Shown: positions 31,931 through 40,537 of the stretch, in pieces
Numbering within the stretch: the stretch's first letter is position 1
How the letters are laid out: each line of letters begins with the position of its first letter
Position numbers and translations under genes: made by a program
Assembly: GCA_902364975.1 (NCBI GenBank)
Contig: CABJFQ010000005.1
Location: 75,102-139,101, forward strand
Source of the DNA: Coriobacteriaceae bacterium
Lineage (GTDB): Bacteria; Actinomycetota; Coriobacteriia; Coriobacteriales; Coriobacteriaceae
DNA: 64,000 bases
Reading direction: 5' to 3'
Notes under the pieces: generated by a model
What the model was told of the DNA's origin: nothing
Database searches by the model: none
Seen by the model: the letters and a program-made list of their open reading frames with translations, nothing else

Positions 31931-34411
31931 TTATAGGTAGCGACCGGTAATGCCTGCGGAGCAGGCTGCGATGTCGCCCGGCGTACCGGCGCAGACGATT
32001 TGCCCGCCGGCGTCGCCACCGCCCGGGCCCATGTCGATCACGTAATCGGCGTTGCGGATAAGGTCGAGGTCGTGTTCGATCACGATAACCGTGGCGCCCT
32101 TGGCAACGAGGCCGTCAAACACACTCAGCAGCACCTGAACATCGAGCGGATGCAGACCGATCGTGGGTTCGTCGAACACAAACACGGCGTCATCCTGTAC
32201 GCGGCCCATCTCGCTCGCAAGCTTGAGCCGCTGAGCCTCGCCGCCCGAAAGCGCCGGCGTGGGCTCGCCGAGCGTGAGATAGCCCAGCCCCAGGTCGTGC
32301 AGGGTCTGCAAGCGCGCCTGGACTTTCTTGAGTCCTATCGTGGCGTCGAGGGCCTCGTCCACACTCATGTCCATGATCTGCGGCAACGTAAGCAGGCTCC
32401 CATCCTTGCCCTCACGATGGATATGCGAGGCCGCGTCGGCGTAACGCGAGCCGCGGCATGCAGGACAGACGATCTCGACATCGGGCAAAAACTGCACGTC
32501 GAGCGATATCGAGCCCGTGCCATCGCACGTAGGGCAGCGCAAGGTGCCGGTGTTGTAGCTAAAGGCACCCGCCTTATACCCTGCCGCCTTGGCCTCGGGC
32601 GTACGGGCGAAGGCGCGGCGCAGCTCATCATGAATATCGGCATAGGTCGCCACCGTCGAGCGCACGTTGGCGCCGATGGGTGTGGCGTCAATCAGATTTG
32701 TACGGGCAATGCCTTCGGCATCGACCCAACGCACGTGCCCCGGCAAGCGCTCGCCAGCTGCCTGCGCCTTGAGTGCCGGGATAAGCGTCTCGAGCACCAA
32801 CGTCGTCTTGCCCGAACCCGAAACGCCCGTCACCGCGACGAGACGGCCGCGCGGGATATCGACTTCGAGCGGCTTGACGGTATGGATGGTATCGGTCGCC
32901 ATGCGGATGTGGCCCTGGTCGAACATTTCGTTGTCAGTCACCTGCGGACGCAGGCGCTTGGAGTCCGAGCACAAAAACGGCGCGATGCGGCTGTCCTGCA
33001 ACTGCTCGACCTCGTCCACCGTACCGGCGGCGATTACATGGCCGCCGCCTGCTCCGGCAACGGGGCCCATCTCGACCAGATAGTCAGCTTCCGCCAGCAC
33101 GCGTGTATCGTGATCAACGACAACCACGGTGTTGCCGTCATCCACCAGATCGCGCATCACGCCTACCAGGCCGTCGACATTGGCAGGATGCAGGCCGATC
33201 GAAGGCTCGTCCAGCACATACAGCACGCCCGTCGACCGGTTGCGCACCACGCGGGCGAGCTGCACACGCTGGCGCTCACCCGTGGAGAGCGTAGCACCGG
33301 CGCGGTCGAGCGAAAGGTAATCGAGGCCCAGGTCGACCAAGCGACGGGCGGTGCTCAAAAACGAATCGCAGATATCCGTTGCCATGGGCTGCATCTCGGC
33401 TGGCAGCGCTGCAGGCACGCCGCGCATCCACTCAATTGCCTCGCCCAGCGTCATGGCCGCTGCCTGCGCCAGATTGATACCGCGCACCTGGGGCTGACGC
33501 GCAGCCTCGGAGAGACGGGTGCCGCCGCAGTCACGGCACGGGCCCTCGCGCAAAAAGCGAGCCACGCGCTTAAGTCCCTTATCGTCCTTAACCTTGGCGA
33601 GCGCATTCTCGACGGTATAGACGGCGTTGTAATAGGTAAAGTCGAGCGGCGTGGCACCCTCGCCGTTTTTGGGAACGTAGAGAATATGCTTCTTAACCGC
33701 CGGGCCGTGAAACACAATGTCGCGCTCTTGAGGTGTGAGCTGGTTAAACGGCACATCGGTACGCACGCCCATCTCGCCGGCCACCTGCTTCATCAGGTCC
33801 CACATGAGCGTGCCCCAGGGAAGCACCGCGCCTTCGTTGATGGTCTTTGACTCGTCGGGCACCAGGCTCGTCTCGTCCACCTCGCGCATGACACCGGTGC
33901 CGCCGCAGGTGGGACACGCGCCGCCGCTGTTAAAGGCAAGGTCCTCGGCACTCGGCGCGTAGAACTCGCGGCCGCATGCGGGGCACGTGAGCGACAGGCC
34001 CGCAGCCACGTTAAGGCTCGGCTCCACACGCGCCCCACAATGCGGGCACACGTGATGGGCGCAGCGGCTAAAGAGCAGACGCAGGCTATTGTTGAGCTCG
34101 GTCATGGTGCCAAAGGTCGAGCGCACGCCCGGCACACTGGGACGCTGATGCAACGCGAGTGCCGCCGGTACGTGCAGCACTTCATCCACCTGAGCGTGCT
34201 CGGCCTGGGTGAGCCGTCGGCGGGTATAGGTGCTGAGCGCCTCCAGATAGCGACGCGAGCCCTCGGCATACAGAACCCCCAGCGCCAGCGAACTCTTGCC
34301 CGAACCCGACACGCCGGCAATGCCCACGAGCTTTCCCAGCGGAATATCGATATCGATGTCCTTGAGGTTATGGACGCGCGCGCCACGCACCTCGATAGCC
34401 TGCGGGCTCAT
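31931..34411 (-). CDS. UvrA-like ABC ATPase without UvrB-binding domain
   Basis: An 826-aa class II UvrA-type protein with two ABC modules: Walker A GVSGSGKSS and GVSGSGKTT, signatures STGERQR and SGGEAQR, Walker B VLDEPSIG and VFDEPTIG. Zinc-finger cysteine pairs are present (CPHCG/CPACG, CPTCGG/CRDCGG, CPTCDG/CPACRG). The roughly 110-aa UvrB-binding domain that follows Walker A in true UvrA is absent, so it probably does not load UvrB and is closer to accessory UvrA2/DrrC proteins implicated in drug or DNA-damage tolerance. The start is uncertain: ATG 34411 (MSPQAIEVRG) matches the family, while GTG 34426 and ATG 34444 are also in frame. ATG 34444 overlaps the stop of the upstream ATPase gene. 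Confidence 0.87.
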   Translation of the reverse strand: MSPQAIEVRGARVHNLKDIDIDIPLGKLVGIAGVSGSGKSSLALGVLYAEGSRRYLEALSTYTRRRLTQAEHAQVDEVLHVPAALALHQRPSVPGVRSTFGTMTELNNSLRLLFSRCAHHVCPHCGARVEPSLNVAAGLSLTCPACGREFYAPSAEDLAFNSGGACPTCGGTGVMREVDETSLVPDESKTINEGAVLPWGTLMWDLMKQVAGEMGVRTDVPFNQLTPQERDIVFHGPAVKKHILYVPKNGEGATPLDFTYYNAVYTVENALAKVKDDKGLKRVARFLREGPCRDCGGTRLSEAARQPQVRGINLAQAAAMTLGEAIEWMRGVPAALPAEMQPMATDICDSFLSTARRLVDLGLDYLSLDRAGATLSTGERQRVQLARVVRNRSTGVLYVLDEPSIGLHPANVDGLVGVMRDLVDDGNTVVVVDHDTRVLAEADYLVEMGPVAGAGGGHVIAAGTVDEVEQLQDSRIAPFLCSDSKRLRPQVTDNEMFDQGHIRMATDTIHTVKPLEVDIPRGRLVAVTGVSGSGKTTLVLETLIPALKAQAAGERLPGHVRWVDAEGIARTNLIDATPIGANVRSTVATYADIHDELRRAFARTPEAKAAGYKAGAFSYNTGTLRCPTCDGTGSISLDVQFLPDVEIVCPACRGSRYADAASHIHREGKDGSLLTLPQIMDMSVDEALDATIGLKKVQARLQTLHDLGLGYLTLGEPTPALSGGEAQRLKLASEMGRVQDDAVFVFDEPTIGLHPLDVQVLLSVFDGLVAKGATVIVIEHDLDLIRNADYVIDMGPGGGDAGGQIVCAGTPGDIAACSAGITGRYL

Positions 34412-34436
34412 CTTCTGTTCCGTCACTTTTATCACC

Positions 34437-35555
34437 CTACTCATGCCATAAAATGCGTTCGCGGATGTACTCGCCCAGCATGGGCACGGCAAACCGGACG
34501 AGGCCGTATCCGGCGGCCTCGATGACGCGCTCGCGAATCAGGCTTGCGCGATATTTACTCGCCCAGCTCTGGGTACGGTCGCAGCGCTCGATGATATCCG
34601 CCATGAGCGTCGGTTTGCCCTCGTCAACCGCCATGGCCTCGATAAAAAGGCGCTGTGGACTGCGCAGCCCGTAATACAGGGGCGCATCGACCGCTTCGTA
34701 GAACTCGGAGACGGCATCCGCATGGCCATCCTCGACATCGCACCTTTCAATGACCTGCGAGTTGCGCCGGACAGCAGAGCGCCACATGTAATATCCCACC
34801 AGCTGAACCATATAGGGATGCCCCATACTCTTGCGCGCCGCAAGGTCCGCCGTCTCCGCGTCAACGTAAAGACCAGCGTCTTTAACCGTCTGGATATATG
34901 AATCGCGCACCTTGGGCAAAGATATCGCCCCCAGCGTACGCTGCTGGGCACGCCGCAAAAACGTCACGCTCGGCTCTTCGAGCAGGTCGTCAACCATACA
35001 GGGCAAGCCAGCGAACGCCAGCGCAAGACCGCGCTGGTCGCTATCGGACAAGCCCGTGACATCCTGATCTCCGAGCACCTGCTGATAGAGAACGGCAAGA
35101 GCCGCCAGCTCCTCGATAGACGCCGATTGCGCCTCGTCAATCGCAAACAGTATGCCCTTTCCCGGCTCGAGCCTCTTGAGGCGCTCGTCGACCAGCCCTC
35201 GCAACGTCTCGCCCTTTGCTCGCGCCGCCTCGACCGACATCCGGCCAAACGACGGACCGAACTCCATTGACGTCACAACGGGTTTATTCGAGCGAAGCGC
35301 GTCGGCCAAGCGGTCGCACAAGCCAAGCGAGGCGGAATCGGAGACAACCGCCCATCCGCGCTCGCTGGCGAGACATTGCAACTCCCGCAGGAGAACTGTT
35401 TTGCCACAACCGCGGTTTCCCGTAATGAGCATGAGCCTGCCCGGCGCTCCGGCGCCGTTATCGAGCCCTTCCTCAAAATCTTCGATGACCGACTCGCGGT
35501 CAATGAGTATCGGAGGCCGCTTACCTGCCGTTGGCTTAAAGGGATTTGGATTCAT
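34437..35555 (-). CDS. AAA+ ATPase, ORC/ATPase-type
   Basis: A 372-aa P-loop protein. Walker A is GNRGCGKT (residues about 46-53), Walker B is ILFAIDEAQ (about 136-144), and the C-terminal part ends with a winged-helix-like region (RVIEAAGYGLVRFAVPMLGEYIRERI). It resembles the stand-alone ATPases related to ORC1/Cdc6 and to STAND/NACHT-like single-protein ATPases. AGGAGG precedes the ATG. Its stop overlaps a possible start of the uvrA-like gene, so the two are likely coupled. Function unknown; association with UvrA suggests DNA or stress response (inference). Confidence 0.78.
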   Translation of the reverse strand: MNPNPFKPTAGKRPPILIDRESVIEDFEEGLDNGAGAPGRLMLITGNRGCGKTVLLRELQCLASERGWAVVSDSASLGLCDRLADALRSNKPVVTSMEFGPSFGRMSVEAARAKGETLRGLVDERLKRLEPGKGILFAIDEAQSASIEELAALAVLYQQVLGDQDVTGLSDSDQRGLALAFAGLPCMVDDLLEEPSVTFLRRAQQRTLGAISLPKVRDSYIQTVKDAGLYVDAETADLAARKSMGHPYMVQLVGYYMWRSAVRRNSQVIERCDVEDGHADAVSEFYEAVDAPLYYGLRSPQRLFIEAMAVDEGKPTLMADIIERCDRTQSWASKYRASLIRERVIEAAGYGLVRFAVPMLGEYIRERILWHE

Positions 35556-35590
35556 GTCGGCCTCCTCGGATTGGCAAACGCTGCTAATAG

Positions 35591-35620
35591 TTATACCAAC
35601 TTATACCGAGTTATACCAAT
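35591..35620 (-). promoter_or_regulatory. Triple 10-bp repeat in ATPase promoter
   Basis: Three tandem 10-bp copies of TTATACC followed by A/G, A and one variable base (starts at 35591, 35601 and 35611). On the minus strand each reads GGTATAA and lies 36-65 bp upstream of the ATPase start codon. One copy may be the -10 box. The exact 10-bp period suggests an array of protein sites on one DNA face. Confidence 0.5.
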
Positions 35621-35622
35621 AG

Positions 35623-35655
35623 CATGTGACAAAGGGGCTGTCCCTTTGTCACATG
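35623..35655. repeat. REP-like palindrome overlapping TetM-like stop
   Basis: CATGTGACAAAGGGG (35623-35637), loop CTG, TCCCTTTGTCACATG (35641-35655), with one G-U. It is nearly the same element as 31895-31927. On the minus strand it supplies the Met-TGA end of the TetM-like gene. Confidence 0.85.
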
Positions 35656-37652
35656 TGGCCGAAAAACTCGGCGTCTGCTGCTCGCCAGGGACGGAAGGTG
35701 GCGGGATCGATCTTTACGTGCGCTGCGGCGGGCACGTCATACCATTTGACCGTGTAGCCGGCGCCGTGAGAGCAAAAGACCGAGTCGGGCGTGTTGGGCA
35801 GATCGGCCTCGGGCTCATAGGCGGCCGTCTCGATTACGCGCTCGGCATCATGGCAAGCCGCATAACCGGCGAACTCCAGGTACAGATGACCGCGCCCGCT
35901 CGTGTAGGCAGCCACCTCCAGCGCGTAATCCTGCACCTCGGATGCCGGCACGCGACCCACAAGCTTCGCTCGGTCTCCCGCCATCGTCGGCGGCTCGTAC
36001 TCGGCACCCATGCGTGTGGCATCTGACAACGCCCGGCCCACGCACTCCCCCGGCACCTCGAGCTCAAAGTGGTACCACGGCTCCAGCAACACGTCTGCGC
36101 CGACCTCGCGCGCCTGCATCAAACCCTGGCGAATCGCGCGATACGTGGCCTGGCGAAAATCGCCGCCCTCGGTGTGTTTGGCATGCGCGCGGCCGCCCGT
36201 GAGCGTAATGCGCACATCGGTGATGGGCGAGCCCGTCAGCACGCCCAGGTGGTCGCGCTCCATAGCGTTGGTGAGTGCCAAACGCTGCCAGTTAAGATCG
36301 AGCTCGTCGGTCGAGGTCACGGTGCCAAACTGCACACCCGAACCCGCCGGCAACGGCTCCAGGCGCAGATGCACCTCGGCATAGTGGCGTAGCGGCTCAA
36401 AGTGGCCCACGCCCTCGACCGGCCGCGAAATAGTCTCCTTATAGAGAATGCCGCCGGGCTCAAACTCGACCGCAAGGCCAAAACGATCGGCCAGCACGCG
36501 CTGCACGACCTCGAGTTGCACGGCGCCCATCAACTGCAAATGGATCTGCTCAAGATGCGTATTCCAGCTTACGCCGAGCATGGGATCTTCGTCCGCCAAC
36601 TCACTCAGCGCTTTAAACACCGCATGAACGTCGTGTTCGCCCGGCAGCACCGTATAGGTGAGGACCGGAGCGATGACGGGCGCATCGCCCGCGGGCTCCG
36701 TGCCCAGGGCGTCCCCTGGGCGAACGTGCGCAAGACCCGTCACGGCGCAAATACTGCCAGCAGCAACTTCTTGGGCAAGCTCATACTTCTCGCCGTTATA
36801 GATGCGCACCTGATCGACCTTCTGTTCCCACGCCTCGGCACTGGAATGCCCGCTGATCATCAGTTTTGCGCGCAGCGTGCCGCCGGTCACTTTAACCCAA
36901 GCCAAGCGCTCGCCACGATCCCCGCGGCTGACACGATAGACGCGCGCGGCAAACTCCGGGAGCCACGCCTGCTCACGCATCAGCGCGCATATACCATCCA
37001 GTAGCTCGTCAACGCCTTGGTCCTTGAGCGCCGAGCCGGCAAAGCAGGGAAAGAGCTTGCGCTCGGCAACCATGTGCGACAGCGTTGCGACAGAAAGCTC
37101 ACCCGCTTCAAGAAACTCCTCGAGCGCCGCTTCGTCCAACGCAGCAGCGTCCTCCTGAACGGCGCCGCCCGCCAGCAGCTCGTTGGCATCCAGGCAGCCC
37201 TCGGAAAGACGCTGCCCGAGTTGTGCCAGCAAAACATCGCGGCCGGGATTCTCCAAATCGATCTTGTTGATGAAGATGAACGTCGGGATGTCATAGCGTG
37301 CAAGCAGGCGCCACAGGGTTTCGGTGTGCCCCTGCACGCCATCGTTGGCGCCCACCACCAGAATCGCGTAGTCCAGGGCACGCAGTGTGCGCTCCGCCTC
37401 GGCAGAAAAATCGACATGGCCGGGAGCATCCACGAGCATGACGTGGGTATCGCCGTGGTCGAGCACGGCCTGCGACGAGAAAATCGTGATGCCGCGCTCG
37501 CGCTCGATCGTGTTAGTGTCCAGATGCGAATCGCCATCGTCCACGCGGCCACGCTTGCGAATGCGGCCCGCGTTGAACAGTATGGCCTCGGCCAACGTGG
37601 TCTTGCCGGCATCGACATGCGCCAAGATTCCAACGACCGCTTGCTTCGACAT
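35649..37652 (-). CDS. TetM-like translational GTPase (EF-G paralogue)
   Basis: A 667-aa GTPase of the ribosomal-protection/EF-G family. G motifs: AHVDAGKTT (G1), RGITI (switch), DAPGHVDF (G3), NKID (G4). Domains II-V follow as in TetM. The domain IV loop that displaces tetracycline in TetM/TetO (YSPVSTPADFR) is RAHAKHTEGGDFR here. This makes tetracycline resistance unlikely and suggests a chromosomal ribosome-associated paralogue. ATG 37652 is preceded by AAGAGGAG. Its stop codon is within a REP-like palindrome. The exact ribosomal role is unknown. Confidence 0.87.
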   Translation of the reverse strand: MSKQAVVGILAHVDAGKTTLAEAILFNAGRIRKRGRVDDGDSHLDTNTIERERGITIFSSQAVLDHGDTHVMLVDAPGHVDFSAEAERTLRALDYAILVVGANDGVQGHTETLWRLLARYDIPTFIFINKIDLENPGRDVLLAQLGQRLSEGCLDANELLAGGAVQEDAAALDEAALEEFLEAGELSVATLSHMVAERKLFPCFAGSALKDQGVDELLDGICALMREQAWLPEFAARVYRVSRGDRGERLAWVKVTGGTLRAKLMISGHSSAEAWEQKVDQVRIYNGEKYELAQEVAAGSICAVTGLAHVRPGDALGTEPAGDAPVIAPVLTYTVLPGEHDVHAVFKALSELADEDPMLGVSWNTHLEQIHLQLMGAVQLEVVQRVLADRFGLAVEFEPGGILYKETISRPVEGVGHFEPLRHYAEVHLRLEPLPAGSGVQFGTVTSTDELDLNWQRLALTNAMERDHLGVLTGSPITDVRITLTGGRAHAKHTEGGDFRQATYRAIRQGLMQAREVGADVLLEPWYHFELEVPGECVGRALSDATRMGAEYEPPTMAGDRAKLVGRVPASEVQDYALEVAAYTSGRGHLYLEFAGYAACHDAERVIETAAYEPEADLPNTPDSVFCSHGAGYTVKWYDVPAAAHVKIDPATFRPWRAADAEFFGHM

Positions 37653-37958
37653 GGCTCTCCTCTTATTGCAAGCCCATCGCACGCGGCAACGGGCGTTCAC
37701 GCTCCACACTGGATGATACAATTTACGGGCCGGTGGGCGAAGCGGGCCCTATCCCCCGACCGAGCTCATCGCCCCGCGTTGCCGCGCGGCGATTTTCGTA
37801 GGTTCGCGCCTTGCGAAAGCCGGCACCTCCCCTTTTTGTCTGCCCGGGTTCATCTGGGGCGGTAACAATGCGAGTCCCACAACGACGCGTTTTACCAAAA
37901 ATGGCCCCACTCGGGGCCATTTTTTATTTGAGCTGGGTGATGATACGTGCCTTGGCTC
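37653..37958. other. Intergenic region between TetM-like and GNAT genes
   Basis: About 300 bp containing the promoter side of the TetM-like gene and the GNAT terminator at 37897-37926. A tRNA-like string (GGGTTCAT...GCGAGTCCC) was inspected and does not fold as a tRNA. No gene is supported. Confidence 0.6.
37897..37926. terminator. Bidirectional terminator near GNAT gene
   Basis: AAAAATGGCCCC, loop ACTC, GGGGCCATTTTTT. A-run and T-run flank the stem, so it can act in both directions. Confidence 0.88.
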
Positions 37959-38450
37959 CTACGCCTCGCGCAGCCAATCAAACGCGACACGCGCCGTGCC
38001 GTCGGACACATAGACGATACCGACACGCTCGAACCCCGCCTTGGCGATGGCGCCCTGCATGGGCAAGTTGTCCTCGTGCGTGTCAATACGCAGATGGTCG
38101 GCGCATTCCTTGGCAAAGGCAAACATCGCCGCCGCGATACCGTGCACGGTGCCGTCGGATGCCACGCGGTGCAGCACGGCGTACGGAGTGTCGCTGCGCC
38201 ATTGACCGTCCTCAATTATGTCATAGCACTCATCCGGACCCGGCAAAAAGGCAAACGTCGCCACCACGCGGCCATCGACTTCGCACACGTAACTGCCACC
38301 AGCGACAATATCGGCAGCCAGCTGCTCGGCCGAAGGCGTGCCCTCGGGCCACTGCGTGGCGTTACCATGCGCGCGCATAAAGGCGCGGGCCGCGTCATAG
38401 ATAGCCATGACGGCGGGAATGTCGGTATCGAGGGTTTTTCTGATCATCAC
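37959..38450 (-). CDS. GNAT-family N-acetyltransferase
   Basis: A 163-aa GNAT fold. The acetyl-CoA-binding region is around VASDGTVHGIAAAMFAFAKE (R/Q-x-x-G-x-G/A equivalent), followed by LRIDTHEDNLPMQGAIAKAGFERVG, a typical motif B. Substrate unknown. Two Met codons compete for the start (ATG 38450 and 38447). Confidence 0.82.
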   Translation of the reverse strand: MMIRKTLDTDIPAVMAIYDAARAFMRAHGNATQWPEGTPSAEQLAADIVAGGSYVCEVDGRVVATFAFLPGPDECYDIIEDGQWRSDTPYAVLHRVASDGTVHGIAAAMFAFAKECADHLRIDTHEDNLPMQGAIAKAGFERVGIVYVSDGTARVAFDWLREA

Positions 38451-38524
38451 GCGGCGACCTCACGTTTATTGGTATCACTTTGATTGAGCAATGATACCAA
38501 CGTTTGGAGAGGAGCGCGAAGCAG

Positions 38525-38821
38525 ATGGGGAGCAAAAAGCGAGCCGCCTGGTCAAAAGCCAAAAGCGAGTTTTTGGGCGCTGCCACCGGCGGCGATATGA
38601 GCGACCTGTTTGCACGCGAGGACGAGCGCCGCGACGCCCTGGACGCCGAGCGCGACGAGGCTTGGCGCTATAAGTCGTGCGAGCGCAAAAACCGTTACGA
38701 CACACGCGCCGAAGCCGAGGCCGTTATGGCCGACTGCGAAAACCGCGGACGGCGTGGTTTGGCCTGCTACAAATGCGAATACTGCGGCGGCTGGCACCTG
38801 ACGTCGCACCCTTGGAAATAG
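38525..38821 (+). CDS. Small zinc-ribbon-like protein
   Basis: A 98-aa basic/charged protein. The N-terminal half is a helical charged stretch (EDERRDALDAERDEAW). The C-terminal half has RYKSCERKNRYDTRAEAEAVM and CYKCEYCGGWHLTS, a CxxC zinc-knuckle-like motif shared by small phage and bacterial proteins. ATG 38525 has AGGAG about 10 nt upstream. Function unknown. Confidence 0.7.
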   Translation: MGSKKRAAWSKAKSEFLGAATGGDMSDLFAREDERRDALDAERDEAWRYKSCERKNRYDTRAEAEAVMADCENRGRRGLACYKCEYCGGWHLTSHPWK

Positions 38822-38869
38822 ACCCCGCATCGGCACGGCGCTGGCGAAGCGCCAGCCATCGTGCACAAG

Positions 38870-39574
38870 CTACGGGCGCGGCGGCACCAAAACATCGTAA
38901 CGAACGGCCTTGCCCGCAAGCTGATAGCTCGGCTTAACGCCGGCAAGCAGCGGCCCCTTCACCGGTCGCTTGATAACGACCTTGCGCGGGTGCACCGCAA
39001 GCGCAGCTTCGACCAGCGTTTCCTCATCGGCGCACGGCTGCTCCAGATGGTGCAAGAGCTGAAACTTCTTTTTCACCGCCGCGCTCTTGGTGCGCTCGGG
39101 AAACATGGGGTCCAGATACACCACGTCGGGAGCCGCGAGCTCGCCCCGCTCGATCAGCTCGGCCGTATGGCGAAGACCGGCAATGCTGTCCTCGCCCGCA
39201 TGTAAGTGCATGCGCGCCACGGCGGCCGCAAGCGCCGGATCATCTGCCGCGCGATCCAGGGCATCCTGGAGGAGCGCCGCGATCACGCAATCCTGCTCAT
39301 ACAAATCGACCGCAAAACCCGCGGCAGCCAGCAGCAGCGAATCCTCGCCAAAGCCTGCTGTGGCATCAATCGCCCATGGTTGCTCGATGCCTTTTGTGCG
39401 CGCAGCCTTCACCAGTAGCTCTTGCTGCAGACGACCCTGCTTGAGCCGTGGAAGCATGCGGCCAAAATCGGCACGCAACTCCATCGTGCCGTCGGTGAGC
39501 GTAAGGCCCTCGGACGTCCGCACGAGCTCGAGCCCAGCAGCCCGAGCAACAGAAAAGGGATCGACGACGCCCAT
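38870..39574 (-). CDS. rsmJ: 16S rRNA (guanine-1516 N2) methyltransferase
   Basis: A 234-aa SAM-dependent methyltransferase. The SAM motif is DATAGFGEDSLLLAAAG and the catalytic motif is YLDPMFPERTKSA, both diagnostic of RsmJ (YhiQ). ATG 39574 is preceded by AAGGAG. It modifies G1516 of 16S rRNA. Confidence 0.9.
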   Translation of the reverse strand: MGVVDPFSVARAAGLELVRTSEGLTLTDGTMELRADFGRMLPRLKQGRLQQELLVKAARTKGIEQPWAIDATAGFGEDSLLLAAAGFAVDLYEQDCVIAALLQDALDRAADDPALAAAVARMHLHAGEDSIAGLRHTAELIERGELAAPDVVYLDPMFPERTKSAAVKKKFQLLHHLEQPCADEETLVEAALAVHPRKVVIKRPVKGPLLAGVKPSYQLAGKAVRYDVLVPPRP

Positions 39575-39637
39575 GGACACTCCTTAGCAAGCAAAACGAA
39601 TACGTGAGCGCCACCTCAGTTGGCACCCAACCGTCCG

Positions 39638-39778
39638 CTATTGTCCCACACGCGACATGGTCCACAGCATCCCAATGCAAAGCACCGCCATCAATCCCGT
39701 GCACACGGCAGCGATCACGGAATCGCCCATACGCCTTCCTAACGAACGCGGCTCACGCACTTGCTTGGCTCCGTACAT
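39638..39778 (-). CDS. 46-aa small membrane protein
   Basis: Short frame reading MYGAKQVREPRSLGRRMG, then a hydrophobic segment DSVIAAVCTGLMAVLCIGML, then WTMSRVGQ and stop. AAGGAGGAG lies 5 nt upstream of the ATG, stronger than for many annotated genes. Basic N-terminus and one TM helix predict an inner-membrane small protein with cytoplasmic N-end. No family recognised. It sits in the roughly 430-bp gap between rsmJ and a small membrane protein gene. Confidence 0.6.
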   Translation of the reverse strand: MYGAKQVREPRSLGRRMGDSVIAAVCTGLMAVLCIGMLWTMSRVGQ

Positions 39779-40008
39779 CACGGCTCCTCCTTCGGTCCAG
39801 CTCTTACCATGGCCCCATCATCGCAGCGCCGCGCATACGCTGCCATCGATTTGACTTACGCCCAGCTTTCCTTTTTGAAAGGTTGAACCGTACAGGCAAG
39901 AGACGCTTTCAAACGCATGCATCGCCCCGTTGAACTACAATGTGCTTCACCATATGTGCAGCACATAGGGTGCGCCAGGTTGGCGTACTCGTATCGAAAG
40001 GACCAGCC

Positions 40009-40410
40009 ATGAGCTTCACTCGCAAGACACTCAAAATCCTTGCCCTGATTTATTTTGTTCTGGGCATCGCCAGTCTCGTCATTGGAATCGCCGGCATCGC
40101 GACCGGCAAGTTCGAGTCCACCTACGGACCGAACGCCATGCTCGCCGCGGCCGTGATTATCGCCAAGGGCCTCATCGATCTTGCCGCGGGCGTTGCGGGC
40201 ATCAAGGGTGCCAACAAGCCTTCGCAGGTTGACGGCGCGTTTAAGCTCGGTATCGTTGCTGCAGTCGCCACGCTTGCCCAGGCGGTGCTCACGCTTCCCG
40301 CGTTTGGCGGCGACGCCATCAACTTTGGCGCCTTTGTCATCGTGGTGTACGACCTGTTCTTTGTTCAGCAGGCGCACGCCATCAAGGCCGAGAACAAGGA
40401 CCGCCTGTAA
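40009..40410 (+). CDS. Small four-helix membrane protein
   Basis: A 133-aa protein with four hydrophobic segments (about residues 10-28, 44-64, 78-98 and 105-120) and a charged tail KAENKDRL. GAAAGGA precedes the ATG. Resembles small uncharacterised membrane proteins of Actinobacteria; function unknown. Confidence 0.75.
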   Translation: MSFTRKTLKILALIYFVLGIASLVIGIAGIATGKFESTYGPNAMLAAAVIIAKGLIDLAAGVAGIKGANKPSQVDGAFKLGIVAAVATLAQAVLTLPAFGGDAINFGAFVIVVYDLFFVQQAHAIKAENKDRL

Positions 40411-40448
40411 GCGCTCGCTTCTCATAGCCTCTGCAGCCAAGCAACTAA

Positions 40449-40487
40449 AAAGGGCCGATCGCGCATCTCCGCGGTCAGCCCTTTACG
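40449..40487 (+). terminator. Terminator after small membrane protein
   Basis: AAAGGGC, C bulge, GATCGCG pairs with CGCGGTC, A, GCCCTTT (40449-40484), with a weak T-rich tail. Confidence 0.6.
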
Positions 40488-40500
40488 TTTGCCCAGATAA

Positions 40501-40537
40501 AACCTGCCAAAATAAACCTGTCCCTTTTTGGTAGGTT
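40501..40537. repeat. Palindrome overlapping rlmA stop
   Basis: AACCTGCCAAAA (40501-40512) and TTTTGGTAGGTT (40526-40537), one G-U, enclosing TAAACCTGTCCCT. It overlaps the rlmA stop codon and shares the GTCCCTTT core with the elements at 31895 and 35623. Confidence 0.65.

Noticed and set aside
32000-33850. 616-codon plus-strand frame opposite the UvrA-like gene
   Set aside because: UvrA motifs are unambiguous on the minus strand; the opposite frame has no motif or SD.
35649-37652. Tetracycline resistance gene
   Set aside because: The drug-displacing loop of TetM/TetO is not conserved; treated as an EF-G-like paralogue.
37845-37885. tRNA-like string in the TetM-GNAT gap
   Set aside because: A GGGTTCAT...GAGTCCC pattern is present but no acceptor, D or anticodon arms can be paired.
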